64,000 nucleotides of DNA from an alpha proteobacterium U9-1i. GTDB taxonomy: Bacteria > Pseudomonadota > Alphaproteobacteria > Caulobacterales > Aquidulcibacteraceae. The stretch is taken from the NCBI GenBank assembly GCA_000974665.1, contig BBSY01000002.1:930001-994000 (forward strand), given 5' to 3'. Below are positions 34,300-42,877 of the stretch, in pieces. The position numbers and the translations under genes were made by a program. How positions within the stretch are numbered: position 1 is the first letter of the stretch; each line of letters begins with the position of its first letter. A model generated the notes under the pieces. It had not been told where the DNA came from. It saw only the letters and a program-made list of their open reading frames with translations, and did no database searches.

Positions 34300-36219
34300 T
34301 CAGATCAAATTGTCGAGCTTGTCGCGCACGCGCCTCGCCAACTCGGCGAGGCGATAGGGTTTGGACAACAACGTCGCGTTCGGATCAAGGTCGGCGCGTC
34401 CCGACAACGCTTCCAAAGGATAGCCGGACGTATAGAGCACCTTGAGCTTGGGCATCAGTGCCCGTGCCTCAATAGCGAGCTGCCATCCATTCACGCCGCC
34501 TGGCATGACGATGTCCGTGAACAAGAGGTCGGGCACGGCGCCGGCCTGCAGCAACGCCAGAGCCTGGCGCCCGTCGGCGGCTACCATAACGCGATAGCCG
34601 AGTGACTCGAGCGACGTGATCGCGTGCCCGCGTACGAACGCATCGTCCTCGACAACGAGGATGGTCTCGGTCCCACGCGGCGCCATGTCTCGAACGAGGT
34701 CGCTCCGAGGCGCGCTCGCTTCGGCGTCAATGGCGACCGGCAGGTAGAGCCGAACGCTCGTTCCAAGACCAGGCTCGCTGTAGATCGTCACGTGCCCGTT
34801 CGATTGCTTGGTGAAGCCGTACACCATCGACAAACCGAGCCCCGAGCCCTTGCCCACTTCCTTGGTGGTGAAGAATGGCTCGAACGCGCGCTCCAAGGTT
34901 TCGCGGTCCATGCCGCTGCCGTCATCTGTGACGCACACCATGACGTAGCGACCAGCTTTCGCTTCAATCGCTGCCCCAAGAATCGTCGGATCGAGTTCGA
35001 TCTCGGCGGTCGTCAAGGTGAGCAGCCCGCCGCCAGGCATGGCGTCTTGAGCGTTGAGCGCCAGGTTCAAAATGGCGGATTCAAGCTGTGCCGGATCAGC
35101 CAAGGCATGCACCGAGGCGGGCGTCGTGGCGATTTTGAGCTCGATGTCCTCGCGCAGCATGCGCCGCAACAACACCTGCATGTTGTTCACCAGCGCGTTG
35201 CAATCGATCGAGGAGGGTTGCAGCACTTGCCTACGGCTAAACGCCAACAGGCGTTGTGTCAGTTCAGCGCCTCGCTCCGCCGCTGACATGATCGTGTCGG
35301 CAAGGCTGCGCAGATCCTCCCGAGATTTCAGACGAACGCCCAGTGCTTCTGCGTTCCCGAGAATGACGGTGAGGAGGTTGTTGAAGTCGTGCGCGATGCC
35401 GCCGGAGAGCTGGCCGACGATCTCCATCTTCTGCGCTTGGGCCAGCTGTTCCTCCGTGCGCTTGCGGCTCGAAAGGTCGTGCAGGATGCCTACGAATATG
35501 GATTCGCCTTCTTGTCGCGCCTCGCCAACCGAAAGGTCCATCGGAAAGGTCGAGCCATCCTTGCGTAGCCCCGTAACCTCTCGTCCGATGCCGATAACCT
35601 TCGGATCGCGCGTGCGAATGTAATTGCTGAGATAGCCGTCATGCTCCGCTTGATATTGACGCGGCATCAGCATTTTGACGTTCTGCCCGATCACCTCGCG
35701 CGCCATGTAGCCAAACAGCCGCTCGCACGCGGGATTGAACATAATCACAACGCCGCGTGCATCGATCAGGATCACGCCATCGACCGCGGTTTCCACCAGC
35801 GCCTGCAAGCGCGACGATTGCTCGCGCAACGCGGCTTCCGCTGTCTTGCGCTCCGTCAGATCACGAATGATCCCAACGAAAATCGGCGCGCCGTCCTCTT
35901 CGGCTTCGCCAACGGACAGATCCATTGGAAACGTCGTTCCATCCTTCCGCCGGCCCGTGACTTCGCGACCTATGCCGATGATCTTGCGCTCGCCGGTGCG
36001 GCGGTAATTCCGCAAATAGCCATCATGCTCGCCCTGATACGGCGCGGGCATCAGCATCTTGACGTTCTGACCAACCACCTCGGCGGCGGCGTATCCGAAC
36101 AAGCGCTCGCACGCTGGATTGAACATCAATACCGCGCCGTCGGCGTCGATGAGGATAACGCCGTCAACCGCGGTGTCGACGAGCGCACGGAGGCGTGATT
36201 CCTCGTTGCGCGTCGTCAT
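34300..36219 (-). CDS. hybrid histidine kinase with two FixL-type PAS domains and a receiver
   Basis: 639 residues, soluble. Two near-identical PAS domains (about 8-130 and 136-258) are followed by HisKA (phospho-acceptor His277 in GGIAHDFNNLL), HATPase (DDGSGMDRETLERAFEPFF, GKGSGLGLSMVYGF) and a receiver (518-639, phospho-acceptor Asp569 in LLFTDIVMPGG). Each PAS has EHDGYL-x-NY and IGIGREVTG, placing His65/Arg85 and His193/Arg213 twenty residues apart, the same spacing as the proximal haem His200 and Arg220 of Bradyrhizobium FixL. Both are therefore predicted haem oxygen sensors. It follows a single-domain response regulator in the same operon. Confidence 0.9.
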   Translation of the reverse strand: MTTRNEESRLRALVDTAVDGVILIDADGAVLMFNPACERLFGYAAAEVVGQNVKMLMPAPYQGEHDGYLRNYRRTGERKIIGIGREVTGRRKDGTTFPMDLSVGEAEEDGAPIFVGIIRDLTERKTAEAALREQSSRLQALVETAVDGVILIDARGVVIMFNPACERLFGYMAREVIGQNVKMLMPRQYQAEHDGYLSNYIRTRDPKVIGIGREVTGLRKDGSTFPMDLSVGEARQEGESIFVGILHDLSSRKRTEEQLAQAQKMEIVGQLSGGIAHDFNNLLTVILGNAEALGVRLKSREDLRSLADTIMSAAERGAELTQRLLAFSRRQVLQPSSIDCNALVNNMQVLLRRMLREDIELKIATTPASVHALADPAQLESAILNLALNAQDAMPGGGLLTLTTAEIELDPTILGAAIEAKAGRYVMVCVTDDGSGMDRETLERAFEPFFTTKEVGKGSGLGLSMVYGFTKQSNGHVTIYSEPGLGTSVRLYLPVAIDAEASAPRSDLVRDMAPRGTETILVVEDDAFVRGHAITSLESLGYRVMVAADGRQALALLQAGAVPDLLFTDIVMPGGVNGWQLAIEARALMPKLKVLYTSGYPLEALSGRADLDPNATLLSKPYRLAELARRVRDKLDNLI

Positions 36220-36224
36220 TCGCC

Positions 36225-36617
36225 CTAACCTTGCTTCGCCAAGAGCGTTGAGAGCAGATTCGCCAGCTCACGCGCGCGGAACGGCTTCACCATTGCGCCG
36301 TTTGCGCCCAGCCAGCGCGCGATTTCTTCGGTGGGTTTGCCGTCGATGATCCCTGCGCCGGAAATAGCGATGATCGGCATGTCCGGCCAACGCTCGCGTA
36401 TCTGGGTGATGAATTGGGCCCCGCCCGAGCCAGGCATGTACATGTCGGTGATGATCGCATCGACGCCTTCGCGCTCGGCGATGTCAAGGCCCGCCGCCGC
36501 GCCTGGCGCGGTGACCACTTCGAAGCCGGCATCATTCAAGCCAAGCGCAAGCGCGTCGCGGACGAAGATGTCGTCATCGACCAAGCAGACCCGTGCGCGA
36601 GCGGACGGTGCGGTCAC
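36225..36617 (-). CDS. single-domain response regulator
   Basis: 130 residues, one CheY-like receiver: acidic pocket VCLVDDDIFVRDAL, phospho-acceptor Asp in AIITDMYMPGSGG, Ser in IIAISGAG and Lys in AMVKPFRAREL. No output domain. It ends 5 bp before the hybrid kinase starts and probably shuttles phosphate with it. The final ~15 residues (LANLLSTLLAKQG) are a standard alpha-5 helix. Confidence 0.9.
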   Translation of the reverse strand: MTAPSARARVCLVDDDIFVRDALALGLNDAGFEVVTAPGAAAGLDIAEREGVDAIITDMYMPGSGGAQFITQIRERWPDMPIIAISGAGIIDGKPTEEIARWLGANGAMVKPFRARELANLLSTLLAKQG

Positions 36618-36877
36618 AGCGAAACGCTAGCACGCGATTCTCGCCCCGTCCGCCAACAAATGATAGGTGCTTGGAGCGGGCCGGGAGACGCGCGCCATTT
36701 ACGAAGCGCTTGTTATCTGCGCACTACTGCCGCGCTCAGGTTTGGAACAATAGAAGCGTACACCCTCGAAGCATCCGGGAAATGTCCGGTGCGCCGGCCA
36801 GCCAGGCCAACGATCTCGCCGCCACGGCGCACAGGCCCCTTTACGCCCCGCCCGCCAGCCCCCATAAACCCGCCGCC

Positions 36878-36967
36878 GGACAGGTGGCCGAGTGGCTGAA
36901 GGCGCACGCTTGGAAAGCGTGTTTAGGCGCAAGTCTAACGAGGGTTCGAATCCCTCTCTGTCCGCCA
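36878..36967 (+). tRNA. tRNA-Ser (anticodon GGA)
   Basis: A 90-nt class II tRNA: acceptor GGACAGG/TCTGTCC, anticodon stem CACGC/GCGTG around TTGGAAA (anticodon GGA), a long variable arm (TTTAGGCGCAAGTCTAAC region), T-arm GAGGGTTCGAATCCCTC, discriminator G and encoded CCA. Confidence 0.97.
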
Positions 36968-37081
36968 GACAACACAGCCCATTGATTTCAAAGAGTGTTT
37001 GGTGCTCAACGCTTGAGAGTCGAGAGGGCGGGCTCGATCAACTACTGTGTCCGTCCTTGTCCGGGTCGTGGGCGGCTGAAG

Positions 37082-37097
37082 CCTGTCGGTTGACAGG
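37082..37097. promoter_or_regulatory. palindromic box 1 of the catabolic island
   Basis: CCTGTC-GGTT-GACAGG. It ends 34 nt before the ATG at 37132 (centre at -42.5 from the A). It is the same 6-4-6 design as the boxes at 45602 and 56234 with a matched A/T to G/C change in both arms. A further GACAGG half-site follows at 37101-37106. Confidence 0.75.
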
Positions 37098-37131
37098 TGT
37101 GACAGGCGTTCAACGTCCTAGGCATGGACAC

Positions 37132-39228
37132 ATGCCCGATCACGTTTCCATCACGCGTTTACCGGACGGCGTGGCGCTGCTGACTTTGGACTCGCGTTCC
37201 ACGGCGATGAATGTGGTGTCGCCGGACTGGCTTTCGGAGATGGAATCCGCCGTTGACGAGATTGCGGCGGACAAGACCTGCGTCGGCGCCGTGATCACGT
37301 CCGCCAAACCGACATTCATGGCGGGCGCGGATCTGAAACATATCCTCGCGTGGTGTGAGGCGGGCGTCAGCGAAGCCGAAGCTCTGGCATATTCTGAGCG
37401 CGCGACGGTGCTGCACCGCCGAATTGAGACAAGCGGACAGTCGTTCGTCGCTGCCATCAATGGATTGGCGCTCGGTGGGGGATTCGAACTCGCTCTTGCT
37501 TGCCATGCGCGTGCAGTGGCGGACGCGCATGGCGTGGTCGTGGGATTGCCCGAAGTTACTGTCGGGCTGTTGCCGGGTTCCGGAGGAACGCAACGCCTCG
37601 CACGCATCACGCCACCCGCAGTCGCGCTTGATCTGTTGCTCAGTGGCCGGGCTGTAAAGCCGAAGGAGGCGCTAAATCTCGGGATTATCGACATCATCGC
37701 GCCGACCGATGCGCTGATCGAGCGCGCGGCCGCTTGGGTCCGAGCAAACCCCGGCGCTAAGCGATCGTGGGATCAGAGCGCGCCCGAGCATGGCGCTGTG
37801 CCGGATGCTCCGCAAACGCACCCAAAATACCCCGCGCAGGCAGCCATTGTGCGCTGTGTTCGAGAGGGAATAGCGTTGCGCTTCGATGACGCTTTAGCGC
37901 TGGAGTCACGCGAATTTGCGCGGCTGCTCACTGGCCCGGTCGCGCGCAACATCATCCGCACGCAGTTCGTGAACAAGGGTTTGGCGGAGAAGGGCGCGCG
38001 CCGTCCCGAAGGCTTCGAAAAACGTTGCGTGACGCGCATCGGCGTTTTAGGCGCGGGCATGATGGGTGCGGGCATCGCCCACGTTTCCGCGTGCGCGGGT
38101 ATGGACGTCACACTGATAGACATCGCCGATGACGTGGCCGAACGCGGGAAGGACCATTCAGCGCGCCTTCTGGGCAAGGATGTCGATAAAGGTAAGCGCA
38201 CGAGGGCTGATCGCGACAATGTCCTAGCCCGTATCCACACCTCGTCGCGCTTCGATGACCTTGAACGCTGCGAACTTGTTGTCGAGGCCATTTTCGAGAA
38301 CAAAGCCGCCAAGGCAGAGGTGACGCGCAAAGCCGAGGCGGCGGTGGTTGGCGAATTTATCTTTGCGTCCAACACATCAACCTTGCCGATCACCGGGCTG
38401 GCTGCCGCCTCGCGCACGCCCGAGAGCTTTATCGGCCTCCACTTCTTTTCGCCCGTAGAGCGGATGGCGTTGGTGGAGGTCATCGTCGGCAAACACACTT
38501 CCCCACAAACTTTGGCATGGGCGCTCGATTTCGTCGCGCAGCTGCGAAAGACGCCTATTGTCGTCAACGACTCCCGAGGCTTTTACACAAGCCGCGTGTT
38601 CCAGACCTACATACACGAGGGTATGGCCTTGCTGCAGGAAGGTGTGTCGCCGAGGCGCATCGAAGATTGCGCAGTGGCGGCAGGTATGCCTATCGGTCCG
38701 TTGGCATTGCTTGACGAGGTCACACTTGAGCTGCCGATGAAGATTGTGCGTGAGGCCGAAGCGGAGCTGGGCGCTACTTTCAAGCGTCCCGTCTCGTACG
38801 ATGTCATGCGCCGCATGTTGGATGAGTTTCACCGCCCGGGACGAAAAGCCGGCGGCGGGTTTTATGAGTACGATGGGAAAGGCAAGGCGCTCTGGCGAGG
38901 TCTGGCGGCCGCCTTCCCCGAAGCCGCAAGTCAGCCAAACGACGCCGAGATTGAAGCCCGGCTCCTCTACATTCAGGCGCTTGAGGCGGCGCGATGCTTT
39001 GAGGAAGGCGTGCTCAGCACGGCGGCCGACGCCGACCTGGGCAGTGTCCTCGGTTGGAACTTCCCGATTTGGACCGGGGGGACGCTGTCACTCATAGATA
39101 CGATCGGCGCGTCCGCCTTCGTGACGGCTTGCATTGAGCTGTCCGAACGTTGCGGCGAACGATTTGCGCCGTCGCCTTGGCTCCGGCAACGCGCCGCCGC
39201 CGGCCTGCGCTTCCATGAAAGTGCATAA
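37132..39228 (+). CDS. FadJ-like fusion: enoyl-CoA hydratase / 3-hydroxyacyl-CoA dehydrogenase
   Basis: 698 residues from ATG 37132; the conserved box spacing (34 nt) also supports this start. Residues ~1-190 are a crotonase domain (AGADLKHI oxyanion loop, ALGGGFELALACHARAV, LPEVTVGLLPGSGGTQRL with the catalytic Glu). From ~300 comes the NAD-binding Rossmann motif GVLGAGMMGAGIAHVSA, then IGLHFFSPVERMALVEVI with the catalytic His, and two C-terminal HAD domains (DSRGFYTSRVFQTYIHEG). It performs hydration and NAD oxidation steps of beta-oxidation. First gene of a two-gene operon with an acyl-CoA dehydrogenase. Confidence 0.93.
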   Translation: MPDHVSITRLPDGVALLTLDSRSTAMNVVSPDWLSEMESAVDEIAADKTCVGAVITSAKPTFMAGADLKHILAWCEAGVSEAEALAYSERATVLHRRIETSGQSFVAAINGLALGGGFELALACHARAVADAHGVVVGLPEVTVGLLPGSGGTQRLARITPPAVALDLLLSGRAVKPKEALNLGIIDIIAPTDALIERAAAWVRANPGAKRSWDQSAPEHGAVPDAPQTHPKYPAQAAIVRCVREGIALRFDDALALESREFARLLTGPVARNIIRTQFVNKGLAEKGARRPEGFEKRCVTRIGVLGAGMMGAGIAHVSACAGMDVTLIDIADDVAERGKDHSARLLGKDVDKGKRTRADRDNVLARIHTSSRFDDLERCELVVEAIFENKAAKAEVTRKAEAAVVGEFIFASNTSTLPITGLAAASRTPESFIGLHFFSPVERMALVEVIVGKHTSPQTLAWALDFVAQLRKTPIVVNDSRGFYTSRVFQTYIHEGMALLQEGVSPRRIEDCAVAAGMPIGPLALLDEVTLELPMKIVREAEAELGATFKRPVSYDVMRRMLDEFHRPGRKAGGGFYEYDGKGKALWRGLAAAFPEAASQPNDAEIEARLLYIQALEAARCFEEGVLSTAADADLGSVLGWNFPIWTGGTLSLIDTIGASAFVTACIELSERCGERFAPSPWLRQRAAAGLRFHESA

Positions 39229-39231
39229 AGA

Positions 39232-40389
39232 ATGCGTCGATTGATCTTTGACTCCGACCACGACCTCTTCCGTCAGCAAGCAAGGCGCTTCTTTGAACGC
39301 GAGATTGCTCCAAATGCGGGGACGTGGCGCGCGCAGGGCTTCGTGGACCGTGAGGCTTATCTCAAAGCCGGCGCGGTGGGCTATTTGTTGATGTGGGCGC
39401 CGGAGGAATATGGCGGCGCCGGCATTGATGATTTTCGCTATGAGCAGATCGTTTACGAGGAAAACATTCGCCACGGGGAGCCGGGCTTTTACATCAATCT
39501 GCACTCCGGTTTGGTCGCGCCCTATATCGGCAAGCTCGGCAGCGCTGCGCAGAAGTCGAAGTATCTTCCTACCTGCGCGCGCGGAGAAACGATCCTCGCT
39601 GTCGCCATGACCGAGCCGTCAACGGGCAGCGATCTCGCCGGCATCACCACGCGCGCGGAGCGCCGCGGCGAAGGCTGGGTGCTCAATGGGGCGAAAACCT
39701 ACATCTCAAACGGTCAATTGGCCGACATCGTGATCGTCGCGGCGCGCACGGATCCGAACGCGCGTCACGGCATCGGTCTCTTCATTGTTGAGCGTGGGAT
39801 GGCCGGCTTCGAGCGCGGCCGGCGGCTTGCAAAGATGGGCCTGCACGCACAGGACACGTCCGAATTGTTTTTCGAGAATGTCGAGCTTTCAGCGAGCCAT
39901 GCTCTCGGTGATCCGAGCAAGGGGTTTGCCTACCTGTCGCAATTTCTCGCCGGCGAGCGTTTGATCGCCGCTATTGGCTCGACGGCGGCGGCGCAAACCG
40001 CCTTTGATGTGACGTTGGAATACGTTCAGCAGCGCCGCGCTTTCGGCCGGCCGATTGGGACGTTTCAGAATGCGCGGTTCATACTAGCGTCGCTGCGGGC
40101 GCAACTGGACGCGGTGCAAACGCTCGTGGATCAATGCGTGCTGCTCTACAATTCCAGCGAATTGACGCCGGAATTGGCGGCGGAGGCAAAACTTCTCTCC
40201 AGCGAAATCGAAGCGGCGTGCGTGGACGAAGGCGTTCAGCTGCACGGCGGCGCAGGCTACATGGAGGAATTCCGCATCAGCCGGCTCTACACCGATGCGC
40301 GCGTTTCAAGAATATTCGCGGGATCAAGCGAGATCATGAAGGAGATCATCGGGCGCGGCCTCGGTCTTGACGAGCGAAAGCTGCGCTAG
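39232..40389 (+). CDS. acyl-CoA dehydrogenase (short/branched-chain type)
   Basis: 385 residues. FAD-binding and active-site motifs: LAVAMTEPSTGSDLAGI, GWVLNGAKTYISNG, YVQQRRAFGRPIGTFQ, QLHGGAGYMEEFRISRLYTDARVSRIFAGSSEIMK. It introduces the alpha-beta double bond in an acyl-CoA and passes electrons to ETF. It starts 3 bp after the FadJ-like gene. The stop overlaps that of the convergent flavoprotein gene by 4 bp. Confidence 0.93.
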   Translation: MRRLIFDSDHDLFRQQARRFFEREIAPNAGTWRAQGFVDREAYLKAGAVGYLLMWAPEEYGGAGIDDFRYEQIVYEENIRHGEPGFYINLHSGLVAPYIGKLGSAAQKSKYLPTCARGETILAVAMTEPSTGSDLAGITTRAERRGEGWVLNGAKTYISNGQLADIVIVAARTDPNARHGIGLFIVERGMAGFERGRRLAKMGLHAQDTSELFFENVELSASHALGDPSKGFAYLSQFLAGERLIAAIGSTAAAQTAFDVTLEYVQQRRAFGRPIGTFQNARFILASLRAQLDAVQTLVDQCVLLYNSSELTPELAAEAKLLSSEIEAACVDEGVQLHGGAGYMEEFRISRLYTDARVSRIFAGSSEIMKEIIGRGLGLDERKLR

Positions 40390-41495
40390 CTGTTGAGGTC
40401 GATCTCCCCGTTGACGCGCTCCATCGTGTCGACGACTTCGCGCATCATTTCGTCCAGCACGGCTTTGCAGGGGCGGCGCGCGTTAAGCAGCCCAACCGCC
40501 TGGCCGACAGCGTGGCTCATCAAGGTTTTCACGCCATTCTGGTAGACGCGGTGATAGAGCGGCCGCATGAGCATGCCCTGTTGCGGGGCGGGCAGAGTCG
40601 GCGGGGCGCCTTCTTCAAGCCAAACTTGCTCCAGTGGCGTGTGCAGCATTCGCACAGGCTTACCGGTGACGCTTTTGGTGCGCACGGTTTGCGCGGAATC
40701 CGCAGCCAGCAGCTTGTCGATCATGCGCGGATCGGTGTCGCTTTCATGGACGGTAAGCCAGAGCGAACCCGTCCATGCGCCTTGAGCGCCGAGTGCAAGC
40801 ACGGCCGCAAGTTGCCGCCCCGTGGCGATGCCGCCCGCGGCAAGCACGGGGATCGGCGCAACGGCGTCCACGACCTGCGGCGTGAGCACCAAAGTCGAAA
40901 TTTCACCGGTGTGGCCGCCGGCTTCACTGCCTTGCGCAATGATGACGTCGGCGCCGGCCGCCGCGTGCAGTCGCGCGTGCTTTACCGAGCCGCACATGCC
41001 GCCGATCAAAACGCCTTGATTCTTCGCTTGCGCCATGATTTCGGGGCTGAACGGGCCGAGTGCGCTGACAAGGAACTTGATCGGGTGCGAGAGCGCGAGG
41101 CGAACGTGTGCATCAAGCGTCGCGCGGCTCACGATGATGCCGCTGAATTCCTGCGGCGTTGGCCCGTCCGTTTCCGGCGGAATGCGCAGCCGCTCTTCAA
41201 TCTGTGCGACAAACTCGCGATGCTCTTTCGGGATCGAGTGCTCAAGCGCCGTTAGATCGGCATCCTCTGTCGCCGGCGAGAGCGAGGGGGCCAGCACGTC
41301 AACGCCGTATGGTCGCCCATCAACGTGTGCGTCGATCCAGTTCAGTTCGATCTCAAGCTGCTCGGGCGTGAATTTCGCGGCGCCGAGAACGCCAATGCCA
41401 CCCGCTTTGCTGACAGCCGCAACGACGTCACGGCAATGCGTAAACGCGACGATCGGATAGTCGATGCCGACCAGTTTGCAGAATTGCGTTGTCAC
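40386..41495 (-). CDS. nitronate monooxygenase-family FMN flavoprotein
   Basis: 369 residues, a TIM barrel of the 2-nitropropane dioxygenase family: DYPIVAFTHCRDVVAAVSKAGGIGVLG at the N-terminus, GVLIGGMCGSVKHARLHAAAGADVII, GSEAGGHTGE with the active-site His, and PVLAAGGIATGRQLAAVLALGAQGAWTGS for FMN phosphate. Relatives include nitronate monooxygenases and enoyl reductases of fatty acid and steroid pathways; within this island a reductase or CoA-ester role is as likely as nitronate oxidation. Its ATG overlaps the MFS stop. Confidence 0.82.
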   Translation of the reverse strand: MTTQFCKLVGIDYPIVAFTHCRDVVAAVSKAGGIGVLGAAKFTPEQLEIELNWIDAHVDGRPYGVDVLAPSLSPATEDADLTALEHSIPKEHREFVAQIEERLRIPPETDGPTPQEFSGIIVSRATLDAHVRLALSHPIKFLVSALGPFSPEIMAQAKNQGVLIGGMCGSVKHARLHAAAGADVIIAQGSEAGGHTGEISTLVLTPQVVDAVAPIPVLAAGGIATGRQLAAVLALGAQGAWTGSLWLTVHESDTDPRMIDKLLAADSAQTVRTKSVTGKPVRMLHTPLEQVWLEEGAPPTLPAPQQGMLMRPLYHRVYQNGVKTLMSHAVGQAVGLLNARRPCKAVLDEMMREVVDTMERVNGEIDLNS

Positions 41496-42766
41496 GCGGG
41501 CTGCTCGGCGGCGCCGACAGTGCGCTCCTGCGCCGGCGCGGCGGGGTACGGCGACAGCATGAACATCAGCAATGAGGCCAGCAGCGAAATGCCAATCGCG
41601 GACATCACAAGCAGATCGTATGTGCCGGTCCGGTCATGGATGAGGCCGCCGAGCACTGGCCCGATACCGGCGCCTGTGGTGAGCGTCGCCGCATAAAGGC
41701 CGAACAGGACCCCGTACGATTTCAGCCCGAAATAGCGCGTGGTCGAGTAGGAGAGCACGTCCGCCTCGGCGCCGAGCGCCAAGCCAAACGAAATCGCGGC
41801 GGGATACCAAAGCAGCGGCTCGCCATCGCTGAACAGCACAAGCGTGCAAGCGATCGCTGGCAGCAATGAGAACGAGCCGCCGACAAAACGTGCGTGAACG
41901 CGATCGATTAGAAAGCCGCTGATCAAGCGACCGGCAACCGAGGACAGGCCGATGAGCCCCGCGATGGCGGCGGCGGTTGTGCGCGGCACGCCTTCCTCCG
42001 TCAGCATCGGCACGAAGTGAACGATGAGGCCGAGCAGTGCGGCGATGAGAAACAGCGCCGCGAACAGCAGCTGCCAAAATGTGACCGTACGCAGCGCCTG
42101 CGCGACCGTGACGCCTTCCGGCGTCCAGGCATTTACGGCGCGTCCCTTCTTTCCCTTCGCCGCAAGGCTTCGGCGATCGTGGAAGAGAAAGAAAGTCGCT
42201 GGCAAAATGAGCACCGCCGCGATCAGGCCAAGGCCGATATAGGCGCCGTCCCATCCGAAGCGTTCAACCAACGCATTCGCGACCGTCGGCAATGTTGCCG
42301 TGGCGATGCCGGCGCCTGTGAGCGAGATGCCGAGCGCCAGGCCGCGCTTTTTGTCGAAGCGGCTGGCGACGCCGCTTGTCCAAACCGTGATGCCCGCCAT
42401 GACGTGGCCAATATTGACGAGCGCGTAGCCGATCCACCACTTATAGAGTTCCGGCCCCACTTGGCTCAGGAGAGCAAGCGCCGGGCAGAAGATGAGCATG
42501 CCGAGCAAGGCGACGTTGCGCGCGCCAATTCTGTCCAACAGAATGCCGACCAACGGATAGCCGATCACACCAACAATCGCGCTCACGATCGTGGCGCTTG
42601 TAATCTGGGTCCTCGTCCACCCGAACGCTTGCTCAAGCGGCTCGATAAAGATCGTCAATGAGTAGACGTGGAAATTGGTGACGACCAAACCGAGGACGGC
42701 GCAAAAGATGACCGGCCAACCGTCTCGAAACTCGCGCGTCGGCGTAGTGTCAGTGTGTGCGGTCAT
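41492..42766 (-). CDS. MFS transporter (OFA-like carboxylate carrier)
   Basis: 424 residues with about 12 membrane helices. The helix 2-3 loop motif GYPLVGILLDRIGARNVALLG and the helix 8-9 GRLISGFLIDRVHARFVGG are typical of the major facilitator superfamily; the first helices (WPVIFCAVLGLVVTNFHVYSLTIFIEPLEQAFGWT) resemble oxalate/formate and monocarboxylate carriers. It probably imports the carboxylic acid substrate of the island. Cotranscribed with the flavoprotein downstream. Confidence 0.85.
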   Translation of the reverse strand: MTAHTDTTPTREFRDGWPVIFCAVLGLVVTNFHVYSLTIFIEPLEQAFGWTRTQITSATIVSAIVGVIGYPLVGILLDRIGARNVALLGMLIFCPALALLSQVGPELYKWWIGYALVNIGHVMAGITVWTSGVASRFDKKRGLALGISLTGAGIATATLPTVANALVERFGWDGAYIGLGLIAAVLILPATFFLFHDRRSLAAKGKKGRAVNAWTPEGVTVAQALRTVTFWQLLFAALFLIAALLGLIVHFVPMLTEEGVPRTTAAAIAGLIGLSSVAGRLISGFLIDRVHARFVGGSFSLLPAIACTLVLFSDGEPLLWYPAAISFGLALGAEADVLSYSTTRYFGLKSYGVLFGLYAATLTTGAGIGPVLGGLIHDRTGTYDLLVMSAIGISLLASLLMFMLSPYPAAPAQERTVGAAEQPA

Positions 42767-42877
42767 GGTTGCTCAGTAAGCTGCTAATGGGGCGCCAAGC
42801 GTGTCGCGAAGTGTGGCAGACATGGCAGGGTTCGCGCCTGCCGGCCGGTAGGTGCGCCGCGCGCCTGCAGCGCCTCG

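Noticed and set aside
37090-37118. A conventional sigma-70 promoter using the TTGACA inside box 1
   Set aside because: TTGACA is present, but the hexamer 17 bp downstream (ACGTCC) is a poor -10, and the sequence is explained by the conserved palindrome.
42767-42877. A fourth copy of the palindromic box upstream of the MFS gene
   Set aside because: At the expected distance (42801-42816) the sequence GTGTCGCGAAGTGTGG has no CCTRTC/GAYAGG arms.
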